Part shown: positions 1 to 8,023 of the stretch, piece by piece | Layout of the letters: every line of letters begins with the position of its first letter | Position numbering within the stretch: position 1 is the first letter of the stretch | The notes under the pieces: generated by a model | Told to the model about the DNA's origin: nothing | The model's input: only the letters and a program-made list of their open reading frames with translations | The model's database searches: none | DNA from: Sulfurimicrobium sp963779055 | GTDB taxonomy: Bacteria > Pseudomonadota > Gammaproteobacteria > Burkholderiales > Sulfuricellaceae | DNA: 64,000 nt | NCBI GenBank assembly: GCA_963779055.1 | Contig: CAVZWN010000001.1 | Coordinates: forward strand, 620,001 to 684,000 | Direction of reading: 5' to 3' | Position numbers and translations under genes: made by a program

Positions 1-552
1 GGAGACCAGCGCACGCGCCACCGCCGCCCGCTGGCGCTCTCCGCCGGAAAGCTCGCCGGGGGTATGATCGAGGCGGTGGCCCAGCCCCACCTTCTGCAAC
101 ATGGAAGCGGCACGTTCATAGGCTTGCTGCTTGGGCAGGCGCCGGATCAGCAGCGGCATGGCCACATTCTCAAGGGCCGAAAATTCGGGCAGCAGATGAT
201 GGAACTGATAGATGAATCCCAGCGACTGGTTACGCAGATGTCCCCGCTCGGCTTCGTTCAGACCCTGAACAGCGTGGCCGAGGATTTCCAGTTCGCCTGA
301 ACTGGCGTCGTCGAGGCCGCCCAGCAGATGCAGCAAGGTGCTTTTGCCCGAACCGGAGGCGCCGACAATCGCCACTCTTTCACCGGCTGCAATATCGAGA
401 TCGATACCCAGCAGGACAGGCACCTCGACCTTGCCCTGCTGAAAAACCTTGCGCAGCCCACGGCAGGAAATGACAGGGCGGTGAGGGGTGAGGGGTGAGG
501 AGTGAGGGGATAAAACCTCTTCCGTTCCAGTTTGGCGCGGTTCTGTCATCAT
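1..552 (-). CDS. lolD: LolD, ATP-binding subunit of the lipoprotein-releasing ABC transporter (partial, runs off left edge)
   Basis: ATPase of the LolCDE complex, which extracts outer-membrane lipoproteins from the inner membrane and hands them to LolA. The visible 184 codons carry Walker A (GASGSGKST), the Q-loop region (FIYQFHHLLPEFSALENV, typical of LolD) and the ABC signature LSGGERQR followed by the start of Walker B. The C-terminus lies outside the window. The start is ATG at 552, with a second ATG immediately after it, and GGAG about 7 nt upstream. It sits 10 bp behind the lolC/E stop, so the two are one operon. The first ~25 residues before the ABC fold are a low-complexity, Ser/Pro/His-rich extension. 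Family assignment is firm because the partner permease is adjacent. Confidence 0.93.
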   Translation of the reverse strand, partial: MMTEPRQTGTEEVLSPHSSPLTPHRPVISCRGLRKVFQQGKVEVPVLLGIDLDIAAGERVAIVGASGSGKSTLLHLLGGLDDASSGELEILGHAVQGLNEAERGHLRNQSLGFIYQFHHLLPEFSALENVAMPLLIRRLPKQQAYERAASMLQKVGLGHRLDHTPGELSGGERQRAAVARALVS

Positions 553-562
553 TTCCGGCTCC

Positions 563-1807
563 TTACTCATACCGCAGCGCCTCTGCCGGATTGGTTTTCG
601 ATGCGCGGTAGCTGGGATACAGGGTCGCAATCAAGGTCAGGACAAACGAAACCGAAGCCACATAAACCACATCTTTCACATCAAGTTCAGAAGGCAACTC
701 ACTGATATAGTAAACATCTTTAGCAAGGAAAGTGACGCCAAAGAGACGTTCGATGGCAGGCACGATGACATCGATATTGAGCGCAAGCAGCACCCCGCCC
801 CCGACCCCGATGAACATGCCGATCACACCGATCAGCGCACCCTGCACGATGAAAATCTTCATGATGCTGCCGGGCGATGCGCCCAGCGTGCGCAGGATGG
901 CGATATCGGCCTGCTTGTCGGTCACCGCCATCACCAGCGTGGAAACAATGTTGAACGCCGCCACCGCGACGATCAGCAGCAGAATGATGAACATCACGTT
1001 CTTCTCGATCTGGATGGCGCGGAAGAAATTGGCATGCTGGCGCGTCCAGTCGCTGATGTAAAAATCGCCCCGCATCAGGTCCATCAGCTCGCGCGAAACC
1101 TGGGGCGCACGGTAAAGATCCTTCAGCGCCAGCCGCACACCTGAAATCCGGTCGCCCATGCGGTACAGCCGGGCCGCATCGTCCAGATGAATCAGCGCCA
1201 GCCCATAGTCGTATTCATACATCCCGACCTCGAAGATACCCCTGACGGTGAACTGCTTGAGGCGCGGCACCACCCCCGCCGGCGTCACCTGCCCCTGCGG
1301 CGCCATCACCACGATCTTGTCGCCCAGCCGCGCACCGAGCGCCCGCGCCAGTTCCGAACCCAGCACGATGCCGAATTCGCCGGAGCGCAGATCCTCCAGC
1401 CGCCCCTGCTTCATGTGGCTGGAAAACTGCGCCACCCCGCTTTCCAGCTCGGGCAGAATGCCGCGCACAATCGCCCCCTGCACCGCCTGATCGAAAGTCA
1501 GCATATTCTGGGCCATGATATAGGGCGCGGCGGCGGCAACATCGGGATGGCGCGAAGCTTCCGCCGCGACACTGCGCCAGTCGGCCAGCGTATTGTCACC
1601 GCCGGTAATCTGGATATGCGAAGCCACGCCCAGGATACGGCTGCGCAATTCCTGCTGGAAACCGTTCATGACCGAAAGCACCACAATCAGCGCCGCCACA
1701 CCCAGCGCAATGCCCGCCATGGAAATCAGTGAAATGAAGGAAATGAAGTGATTGCGCCGCTTGGCACGGGTATAGCGCAATCCGATGAAGAGTTCGAAAG
1801 GTGACAC
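563..1807 (-). CDS. lolC: LolC/LolE family lipoprotein-releasing ABC transporter permease
   Basis: Inner-membrane permease of the Lol system. The 414-residue length is normal for LolC/LolE. The N-terminus FELFIGLRYTRAKRRNHFISFISLISMAGIALG (seen in pieces) is characteristic: cytoplasmic start, first membrane helix at about residues 22-45, then a large periplasmic MacB-like domain to about residue 265, then three C-terminal FtsX-type helices, ending in the conserved NPAEALRYE tail. It is followed after 10 bp by lolD. LolC and LolE are paralogues and cannot be told apart here; a single fused-function LolC/E (LolF-like) is also possible, because no second permease is visible. Confidence 0.92.
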   Translation of the reverse strand: MSPFELFIGLRYTRAKRRNHFISFISLISMAGIALGVAALIVVLSVMNGFQQELRSRILGVASHIQITGGDNTLADWRSVAAEASRHPDVAAAAPYIMAQNMLTFDQAVQGAIVRGILPELESGVAQFSSHMKQGRLEDLRSGEFGIVLGSELARALGARLGDKIVVMAPQGQVTPAGVVPRLKQFTVRGIFEVGMYEYDYGLALIHLDDAARLYRMGDRISGVRLALKDLYRAPQVSRELMDLMRGDFYISDWTRQHANFFRAIQIEKNVMFIILLLIVAVAAFNIVSTLVMAVTDKQADIAILRTLGASPGSIMKIFIVQGALIGVIGMFIGVGGGVLLALNIDVIVPAIERLFGVTFLAKDVYYISELPSELDVKDVVYVASVSFVLTLIATLYPSYRASKTNPAEALRYE

Positions 1808-1862
1808 GAATTTATCTATTTCAATTCAAAATGAGTGCCGGAACTATAGCAGATCAGGCGCT

Positions 1863-1891
1863 ATCCCGGCACGCAGCGCTGCCGGGATTTT
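1863..1891. other. Strong hairpin upstream of lolC (terminator-like)
   Basis: A perfect 9-bp stem (ATCCCGGCA 1863-1871, TGCCGGGAT 1880-1888) with an 8-nt loop is followed on the + strand by a short run of four T. It lies about 55 bp upstream of the lolC/E start. No plus-strand gene in view ends here, so it may be an orphan terminator or part of the lolC leader. The rest of the 1808-2067 gap is AT-rich and shows no gene. Confidence 0.4.
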
Positions 1892-2067
1892 ACTTTCTGG
1901 CGGGTGCTTATCAAAATACCGAGACAAGCGCTTAATCCAGGCGGCATAATTCAGTTTGTGTAGTGAGAGCGCTCATGCAAATATTGTTACCCGATCATTT
2001 ATATGCCCCCATAAAAAGACATAACATGATGAATAAATGGCGATTTGTATTTTTTATACAATTTTAT

Positions 2068-2107
2068 CCATCCTATTTGATGCAATGTTTTACGTCAAAT
2101 AGGATGG
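2068..2107. repeat. Perfect 13-bp inverted repeat in front of the cassette region
   Basis: CCATCCTATTTGA at 2068-2080 is exactly repeated in reverse complement at 2095-2107, separated by 14 nt. The sequence GTTAGCC at 2117-2123 follows, resembling an integron core (GTTRRRY), and ACATAAC lies at 2019-2025. The structure could be an upstream attC-like site with a strong stem, or an unrelated operator or terminator. The outer core match is weak, so the attC reading is only a suggestion. Confidence 0.5.
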
Positions 2108-2138
2108 CCACTTTACGTTAGCCCTACTCAAATCCTCT

Positions 2139-2720
2139 ATGGTCAAAATGACTATCCCTAAGAAAATTGCCTCCTTGATACTAGGCTGCTTAATTAGCAG
2201 TGTCGTTAATGCGCAATCGCCAGGGTGGCCAGCAACTCCAAAGCAATTATTTCCCATTGTAGTGTGGCTGGGCTTTGGAACCTTAATAGTCACCCAGGCC
2301 TGTTCGGACGACCGTTCTGGCGCGCGGCAAACACCGAATCCGACCACTCCCCAAAAGGAACGCATGATGACAACCTCCGAAGATGACCGCACGACCCGCT
2401 CCTCCAGTCGCATCCGCGCACCCGAGGTAGCTCCCGTGATCCACGCTGGCGTGCGTTATGAACAACTCAAAGCAGCTTCGTCGGAAGGACGCCCTCCCGG
2501 CGGTTTTGTCGTGGCCACCGAAATGGCAAGTGGTAAGCGGCTGTGGACGGCCAAGATGTATGAAACAATCGTTGATCCGAAGCGGGAGACCGATGTGCAG
2601 ATTGTTTACTTGCGCAGTCTCACACTCAGCCCGGGGGGCGATTTTTTGTTGGTTGAGGACGAGAAAAGTCGAAGGTATCGCATCGGTCTGCAGGACGGCG
2701 CGGTGCAGACCCAACCTTGA
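2139..2720 (+). CDS. Hypothetical exported protein, first cassette-borne gene
   Basis: A 193-residue protein of unknown function. Residues ~5-26 look like a signal peptide (hydrophobic run ending VVNAQ). A Pro/Thr/Ser-rich disordered stretch covers about residues 57-95. A compact C-terminal domain (about 98-185) contains GVRYEQ, ATGKRLW-like (ASGKRLWTAKMYE) and LSPGGDFLLVE, resembling single beta-propeller/PQQ-type blades. I know this domain as a small family of uncharacterised proteobacterial proteins but cannot give it a function. A second hydrophobic stretch (about 40-55, ending ACSDDR) could be a lipobox of an internal start, so the true N-terminus is uncertain. It is followed after ~215 bp by an attC-like site, which suggests it is integron cassette cargo. 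Confidence 0.6.
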   Translation: MVKMTIPKKIASLILGCLISSVVNAQSPGWPATPKQLFPIVVWLGFGTLIVTQACSDDRSGARQTPNPTTPQKERMMTTSEDDRTTRSSSRIRAPEVAPVIHAGVRYEQLKAASSEGRPPGGFVVATEMASGKRLWTAKMYETIVDPKRETDVQIVYLRSLTLSPGGDFLLVEDEKSRRYRIGLQDGAVQTQP

Positions 2721-2937
2721 ACTATTCGCTTGCTGATTAGGCAACCGGATCGTGAAGGACGCCACCACTATGAGCGACCAGCAAGGTGGGCATTGAACCT
2801 GGATGGTCTCAACTTCTGGTCAAGACCTCATCGGGAGAAAACCTGCGATTCGAGGGATGCAAAAACCTCGATGTATTGGCTTCCGTCCTCGAACCACTCA
2901 CCCTAAAGAAAACATCACAAATGCATCGTTCTATCAT

Positions 2938-3004
2938 CGCTAACCCAGCATTCCACCGGACCTGCGCGAAAAGCCGCGCAGGCCGGTGAATTCAGATGTT
3001 ATCC
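2938..3004 (+). repeat. attC-like site 1 (integron recombination site)
   Basis: Outer boxes CGCTAAC (2938-2944) and GTTATCC (2998-3004) flank a long imperfect hairpin. Arm CACCGG-A-CCTGCGCG (2954-2968) pairs with CGCGCAGG-CCGGTG (2975-2988). The single unpaired A at 2960 matches the extrahelical base typical of attC bottom-strand hairpins. The flanks CATTC and GAATTC match the attC architecture of environmental integrons. The 67 bp length is within the attC range. The right part is repeated at 4631-4646. Confidence 0.72.
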
Positions 3005-3032
3005 GATATCTAACCACGAGAAGGGAAATGAA

Positions 3033-3491
3033 ATGTATCAAAAACTCGCATTAGTTGTTCTTGCTTCGACTTTATTTGCAGGTTGCGCCTCAGTTCCGAT
3101 GGAAAATTCTGAAGTATCTGACAAGGCAAAAACGTTTACTCCTCCATCAAACGGCAACGCGGCATTATATATTTATAGATCTGGCAGCTTTGGCGGCGCC
3201 TTAAAAAAGGATGTATGGGTGGATGGAAAATGCATCGGCGAAACGGCTCCTAATATTTTCTTCTATGAAGAAGTGCAAGGCGGTGCGGGCCATAAGATTT
3301 CCACTGAATCAGAGTTTTCGCCAAATGACTTGTTGGTTAATGCGGAACGCGGTAAGAACTACTTTGTGCAGCAATACATAAAGATGGGTGTGTTTGTCGG
3401 CGGAGCTGGTCTTGAGCTTGTTGACGAAGATAAGGGCAAAAAGGAAGTGGCAGAATTGAAAATGGCCAAAAAAGGAGATTGCAGTAAATAG
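3033..3491 (+). CDS. DUF2846-like lipoprotein, cassette-borne
   Basis: A 152-residue predicted lipoprotein. The signal peptide ends in a lipobox (LFAGC, Cys18), so the mature protein would be lipid-anchored. The body contains the AALYIYR(S)G and VWVDGKCIGE motifs of the DUF2846 family, a small beta-rich domain of unknown function common in integron cassettes. AAGGGA lies just upstream of the ATG. The leader is only ~30 bp from the previous attC core, and the TAG stop touches the next attC-like outer box. That tight packing is what a gene cassette looks like. Base composition appears more AT-rich than the flanking chromosome (by eye). Confidence 0.78.
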   Translation: MYQKLALVVLASTLFAGCASVPMENSEVSDKAKTFTPPSNGNAALYIYRSGSFGGALKKDVWVDGKCIGETAPNIFFYEEVQGGAGHKISTESEFSPNDLLVNAERGKNYFVQQYIKMGVFVGGAGLELVDEDKGKKEVAELKMAKKGDCSK

Positions 3492-3542
3492 CATAACAAG
3501 CGCTTCGAGAGGGACGCTCCTCCAGCAAGCCAAACGTTATAC
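3491..3542 (+). repeat. attC-like site 2 (short)
   Basis: Outer boxes GCATAAC (3491-3497) and GTTATAC (3536-3542) are complementary at 6 of 7 positions. The inner part has GCTT...AAGC and GAGG...CCTC pairing around a GACGCT loop. The segment AACAAGCGCTTCGAGAGGGAC closely resembles the left half of many attC sites. At 52 bp it is slightly shorter than usual attC sites. It lies between the DUF2846 stop and the next gene. Confidence 0.68.
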
Positions 3543-3597
3543 GTCCCTACTGCATCGAGCATCCCCGCAAATGTAGAGGACCAATCAAGGAGAAGAC

Positions 3598-4584
3598 ATG
3601 AAAGCGAATATAACCATTAGCTTGATGAATACCCTGTTTGGGTTGGCCTGCCTGGCAGTCAGTAATATCGCTAGCGCTCAGACGGACACCAACAAGCCTG
3701 TGCTGGGTATCGAAAAGGCCATGGAACTTCCGATTTCCGATGCGCATTTTCATGTCATGGGCCCTTTTATGCAGCCCGATGCACTGCTGCGAATGATGGA
3801 CAAGCACAAGATCAAGTGGGCCGGCGGAGCCGGATACATGGCGCCCGATGCACGAATGGCCAAATTCCGTACAGCAATGGGGCAACGCCTAAAATATTTT
3901 GGCGGCCAGAGAGAATCGGTCAATGCTTATGCCAACTTTGGCGCAGCTCCCTTTGAAGATCCCAATCATCCGGCCGCCATGGAAATGCTGGCTCAAATCG
4001 AAGCTGGGCTAAAGGATGGAAGATTTAAGGGTATCGGCGAATTACACGTCAACACGCTCTATACAGCCCCCATGAAGCCCGGCTTGCGCCGCAAACTACC
4101 CGTCGATGCCCCGACCTTTAAAGCCATGTTCAATCTTGCGCAGAAGTACAAATCGCCCATAGACATGCATATCGAATGGGATTCAGATACGGTTGAACAG
4201 CTGGAGCGCATGCTTGCAGCGTATCCCGGCGTTTCAGTCAAACTGGCCCATTGCGGCAAGACATCATCTCCTGACGATATTCGACTCATCATGGGCAAAC
4301 ATGCCAACGTGTATTGCGATTTGTCATCTCGACCCGGCCAGCACAAGGCTCACCACCCGAGCGTTGTTATATTCACGGACAACGGGTTCCAGCACAAAGA
4401 CTGGCGCCAGGTAATCGAAGATTTTCCAGATCGATTCACAGTCGGCATCGACGATGTGGACTCGTGGAACGAATACGAACAGGTCGTCGAGACAATTCGG
4501 AAGGGCTTGCTCGCAAACCTGAGCCCGGAAGCGGCTGAAAAGGTGGCCTACAAGAATGCCGACCGCCTGTATGGTGGGCAGTAA
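3598..4584 (+). CDS. Exported amidohydrolase family 2 metal-dependent hydrolase, cassette-borne
   Basis: A 328-residue TIM-barrel hydrolase of the amidohydrolase-2 type (substrate unknown). The signal peptide covers residues 1-27 (ending ASAQ). Likely metal ligands are H-x-H in DAHFHV (about residues 50-52), the His of DMHIEW, the His of LAHCGK and the Asp of GIDDVDSW, which is the usual HxH-H-H-D set. An export signal on this fold is less common and points to a periplasmic substrate. AAGGAGA precedes the ATG. At ~1.1 kb it would be a rather large cassette, bounded by attC-like sites at 3491-3542 and 4593-4656. Confidence 0.8.
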   Translation: MKANITISLMNTLFGLACLAVSNIASAQTDTNKPVLGIEKAMELPISDAHFHVMGPFMQPDALLRMMDKHKIKWAGGAGYMAPDARMAKFRTAMGQRLKYFGGQRESVNAYANFGAAPFEDPNHPAAMEMLAQIEAGLKDGRFKGIGELHVNTLYTAPMKPGLRRKLPVDAPTFKAMFNLAQKYKSPIDMHIEWDSDTVEQLERMLAAYPGVSVKLAHCGKTSSPDDIRLIMGKHANVYCDLSSRPGQHKAHHPSVVIFTDNGFQHKDWRQVIEDFPDRFTVGIDDVDSWNEYEQVVETIRKGLLANLSPEAAEKVAYKNADRLYGGQ

Positions 4585-4592
4585 GAAATGCT

Positions 4593-4656
4593 GCATTACC
4601 CATCATTCCAGCGAACTGTCTGCAAGCGGCGCAGGCCGGTGAATTCTGACTGAGGC
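4593..4656 (+). repeat. Degenerate attC-like site 3
   Basis: It is clearly related to site 1. The blocks CATTCCA and GCGCAGGCCGGTGAATTC are shared, and GCATTAC stands where the left outer box should be. The left stem arm (about 4607-4618) has diverged and no longer pairs well, and the right core reads GACTGAGGC instead of a GTT core. It is probably a decayed last site that marks the right end of the cassette stretch. Confidence 0.55.
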
Positions 4657-4717
4657 CGTAGAAAAATCCCAGATTGACAGGTCCGTCTCGATAAATTTTC
4701 CATTGGGAGAAGATCCA

Positions 4718-5062
4718 GTGATTAAACTATCCAAAGCATTACAAGCCTGGAATACGCCCGATTTCGAGCACGTTCTGAAGGACGAGATACAGAATATAAA
4801 CCGTGAACTGCTCCCTTTGCAGCAAGGCCTGTCGCAAAGCAGCTATGTGACCGATGGCGATATCAGCGCGGTGATTCTCAAGACGACGGAAATGCCCGAT
4901 GTCATTCGTGTCAAAGCCGGGATTTTCTATGCCGGGATTATTGCCGGGAGTTGTTGCGCGGACGATCCGACGCCGATATGCGAGCAGACCGAATATTGCG
5001 AAGTGCGGTTCGATATCAACAAAACGACAGCCGAGGCAACGGTCAGCCTTTTGAAGGATTAG
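4718..5062 (+). CDS. Hypothetical protein
   Basis: A protein of 114 residues without signal peptide or membrane helix. I chose the GTG at 4718 because GGGAGA lies 7 nt upstream; a TTG at 4703 would lie inside that ribosome site. A Cys-rich patch (GSCCADDPTPICEQTEYCEV, four Cys) near the C-terminus could bind metal or form disulfides. The rest looks like an alpha/beta fold with strands ISAVILKT and EVRFDIN. Family not recognised. It is the first gene after the cassette stretch and may be either ordinary chromosome or a last cassette remnant. Confidence 0.6.
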   Translation: MIKLSKALQAWNTPDFEHVLKDEIQNINRELLPLQQGLSQSSYVTDGDISAVILKTTEMPDVIRVKAGIFYAGIIAGSCCADDPTPICEQTEYCEVRFDINKTTAEATVSLLKD

Positions 5063-5199
5063 GCAGGACTGAAAATCATCTACCTGTGCTCAGAGCCTGA
5101 ATTTCCGGCAGAATAAGAACCGGGTGCGCACATGCACATGGCAGGTGGCCCTGATTAAAGGGAAGTTCTGCACCTCCTCTGTCTCACAGGCGTTTCTTT

Positions 5200-7065
5200 A
5201 TGACAGCTGATCAGCTGGTGATTATCTTGATACTGCTGGCCACCATGGCCATGTTTCTGCTGGGCCGCTGGCGCCATGACATGGTTGCCATGGGCGCCCT
5301 GCTGGCTTGCGTGTTCGCGGGGCTGGTTCCGGGCAGCGCGGCTTTTGCCGGGTTCGGCCACCCGGCGGTGATTACGGTGGCTTGTGTACTGGTGCTCGGT
5401 TACGGCTTGCAGATTTCGGGCGCAGTCGACGTGCTGGCACAGCACGTTCTCCCTGCATCGACGGGGCCGACGGTGAGTATTCTGGCGCTAATCAGCCTGG
5501 CTGCCCTGCTATCCGGCTTCATGAATAATGTCGGTGCCCTGGCGTTGCTGATGCCCATCGCCATTCAGATGGCGGCAAAACACAACCTGCCTGCGGGCAA
5601 GGTTCTCATGCCGCTGGCGTTCGGCTCGATTCTGGGTGGGATGACCACCCTGATTGGTACGCCGCCCAACCTGATTGTCTCGGCTTACCGCTCGACAACC
5701 GGGGCGGGAGATTTTTCCATGTTCGATTTTACGCCGGTGGGCGTTTCCGTCGCGGTCGTGGGGATTATCTTCGTGGGGCTGGCGGGCTGGCGGATGGTGC
5801 CGACGCGCAAACAGGCAAGTGGCGAAAGTTTCGAATCCGGCGCCTACATCAGCGAAGTGCGGATTGTCGAGGACAGCAAGGCGGCAAACAAGAGCCTGCG
5901 TGAAGTCGATCAGATGCTGGATGAGGCCGATGCCCAGATCGTCGGCATGGTTCGCAGGGGTGTCCATATTTCCGCTCCGAATCCCTGGCGGATATTGCAT
6001 GCCGATGACATTCTGATTATTGAAGTCGAGCCTGAGTCCCTGTCTTCAGCCCTTTTCAGCCTGGGCCTCGAACTGGAAGAGGATGTACCCTCCACCGCAG
6101 CCGGGCAAGACGCGGAAGAAAGCGGAAATGCACAGCCAGCTCCGGTGGAAGAAATTCCGGACAGCGAAGCGCCCGCTGAGGAGGATAACGACGAAAAAGC
6201 GACCTCAGACGAGGTTGTAACCCAGGAACTGGTCGTGACGCCGAACGCGGCGCTGCTCAACCGCTCGGCCACCGACATCGAGTTGCGCACCCGCTACGGC
6301 ATTAATTTGCTGGCCATATCGCGCAAGGGACAACGCACGTTCAAGCGCTTGCGGACTGCCCGCATTCAGGCCGGCGATGTCCTGCTGATGCAGGGCGCAC
6401 CCGAGGCGCTGTCCGGCTTTGCTGCCGAATTTGGCTGCCTGCCGCTGGCCACGCGCGACATCCGGGTTCCCAAAAAGGGGCAGGCACTCACCGCCTCACT
6501 GGTCATGGCTGTGGCGGTCGCTGCGGCGGCCTTTGGGCTGCTGCCCATTGCCGTTTCTTTTGCTGCCGGGGCGCTTGCCTTCATCGCACTGAAGATCGTC
6601 CCGGTTCGTTCCATTTACACCTCGGTCGACTGGCCGGTCGTCATCCTGCTGGGCGCGATGCTCCCGGTTGCCGATGCGATGGCGACGACGGGCACGGCCG
6701 ACCTGATCGCGCGCGTTCTGATGGATAACGTAGCCCAGGGGCATGTCATTGCCGGACTGGTTGTGCTGCTGGTGGTGACCATGTTCCTGTCGGACCTGAT
6801 GAACAATGCAGCCACCGCGGCAGTCATGTGCCCTATCGCCATCAGCACCGCCAATCAGCTTGGGGTCAATGCCGACGCCTTTCTGATGGCGGTGGCGGTG
6901 GGTGCTTCCTGCGCTTTCCTGACCCCCATTGGCCACCAGAACAACACCCTGATTCTGGGGCCGGGCGGTTTCCGCTTCGGGGATTTCTGGCGCCTGGGCC
7001 TGGTAATTGAAGCGATTGTGATAGCGGTCAGCGTGCCCATGATTCTGTGGGTTTGGCCGCTTTGA
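5200..7065 (+). CDS. SLC13/DASS-type permease with two TrkA-C (RCK_C) domains
   Basis: Inner-membrane anion permease family (sulfate/dicarboxylate/citrate type); substrate not determined. Of 621 residues, the N-terminal half has helices from residue 6 and the motif FMNNVGALALLMPIA with GTPPNLI (about 107-170). Two cytosolic TrkA-C-like domains (about 215-285 and 348-420) are joined by a strongly acidic linker (about 292-340). The C-terminal half repeats the transporter motif (SDLMNNAATAAVMCPIA, TPIGHQNNTLI). This layout matches sulfate/phosphate-related SLC13 proteins of bacteria with a regulatory insert. In a likely sulfur-oxidising host, sulfate or a carboxylate are both plausible. Confidence 0.87.
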   Translation: MTADQLVIILILLATMAMFLLGRWRHDMVAMGALLACVFAGLVPGSAAFAGFGHPAVITVACVLVLGYGLQISGAVDVLAQHVLPASTGPTVSILALISLAALLSGFMNNVGALALLMPIAIQMAAKHNLPAGKVLMPLAFGSILGGMTTLIGTPPNLIVSAYRSTTGAGDFSMFDFTPVGVSVAVVGIIFVGLAGWRMVPTRKQASGESFESGAYISEVRIVEDSKAANKSLREVDQMLDEADAQIVGMVRRGVHISAPNPWRILHADDILIIEVEPESLSSALFSLGLELEEDVPSTAAGQDAEESGNAQPAPVEEIPDSEAPAEEDNDEKATSDEVVTQELVVTPNAALLNRSATDIELRTRYGINLLAISRKGQRTFKRLRTARIQAGDVLLMQGAPEALSGFAAEFGCLPLATRDIRVPKKGQALTASLVMAVAVAAAAFGLLPIAVSFAAGALAFIALKIVPVRSIYTSVDWPVVILLGAMLPVADAMATTGTADLIARVLMDNVAQGHVIAGLVVLLVVTMFLSDLMNNAATAAVMCPIAISTANQLGVNADAFLMAVAVGASCAFLTPIGHQNNTLILGPGGFRFGDFWRLGLVIEAIVIAVSVPMILWVWPL

Positions 7066-7311
7066 TCCGGGTGGCATGCAGATAGATTAATTTCAATTCT
7101 TCTGGCACAGAATCTGGATATGTATGTATCCGGCACGGAAAAATACGTCTTCGTCGAATACAAGCACATCGCAAGACTCCCTGACCTGGCAATCGGCAAA
7201 CAGTCTGCCAGGACGGCTGACGGGCGCATTTTTCCCAAGCATACCCGGGTGGTCTGGCCCTACGCATGCCGGCCAAGGTAAGATACCTCTGCCGATTGGA
7301 GGGAATTGAAT

Positions 7312-7875
7312 ATGCACTTTATACAGACCAAGCAGCTTGCCTTCTTCAGCTTGCTGGCATTGCTAAGCCTGCCCCATGCATTTGCGGATACCGGAAACGG
7401 CAAGACCACAGGGGCAAAAGAAGTTCAGTTCCACAGGGGGCTTATTGCCTTCTCAATCCCGGAACACTGGGTCGAAAAATTTGCTTCCGCGGATGAGAGC
7501 ACATTCCAGGAGAGTGGCAATAACACAGGAAAATTGCACGTCTCCGTCATCACCATGAAATTACCCATTATGGTTGCGGATAATTCCGGAGCAAAAGCGC
7601 TCTGCATTTTGAAAGACGTGAAACCCTCCGAAGTTGAAAATCTGCCTAATGGCAATGCAATGGCAAAATCAGTCGAGCATAAAACCGCTCAGGGGCAGCC
7701 TGTTACACTTTATTCGTGGTTCGTTGCGCACCCCATCCCGCCATACCACGTGCGAACAGCGATTTTTTCCTACACCATTCACGCCTCGCAGGAAAAATCA
7801 CCCAAGACAGCTGCTGATCTTCGATTCCTGGAAAAATCAATTCAAAATACCAGCTTTAACCACATTCTCGATTAA
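7312..7875 (+). CDS. Hypothetical exported protein
   Basis: 187 residues with a clear signal peptide (LAFFSLLALLSLPHAFADT, cleavage near residue 26). Start ATG 7312 is preferred over TTG 7306 because GGAGGG stands 8 nt upstream of the ATG. The mature part contains GLIAFSIPEHW near its N-terminus and VTLYSWFVAHP in the middle; the arrangement resembles small periplasmic proteins with a beta-rich fold. No family recognised. The 246 bp before it contains no other gene. Confidence 0.65.
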   Translation: MHFIQTKQLAFFSLLALLSLPHAFADTGNGKTTGAKEVQFHRGLIAFSIPEHWVEKFASADESTFQESGNNTGKLHVSVITMKLPIMVADNSGAKALCILKDVKPSEVENLPNGNAMAKSVEHKTAQGQPVTLYSWFVAHPIPPYHVRTAIFSYTIHASQEKSPKTAADLRFLEKSIQNTSFNHILD

Positions 7876-8023
7876 TCGAGTTTTCGGCAATCACTCAAGC
7901 TGGCATTGCCGCCACTTGCTGCCGCGTTCCATCCTGAAAACCTGTTAGCGCTGGAAGTGCAATCCAGCCCGGAACGCATCAATCAGCATGTTCGACCATG
8001 CATTCACCACTGGCATCCAAAAT

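Noticed and set aside
1969..1981. GAGCGCTC palindrome upstream of the cassette region
   Set aside because: Eight-base palindrome of a size expected by chance; no second copy or context.
2786..2989. Possible 67-residue gene between the first cassette gene and attC-like site 1
   Set aside because: Its 3' end runs through the attC hairpin, it has no ribosome site or family resemblance; it is at best a remnant.
7124..7309. Small reading frame in the gap before the 7312 gene
   Set aside because: No ribosome site, low-complexity Ser/Thr-rich product and no recognisable domain.
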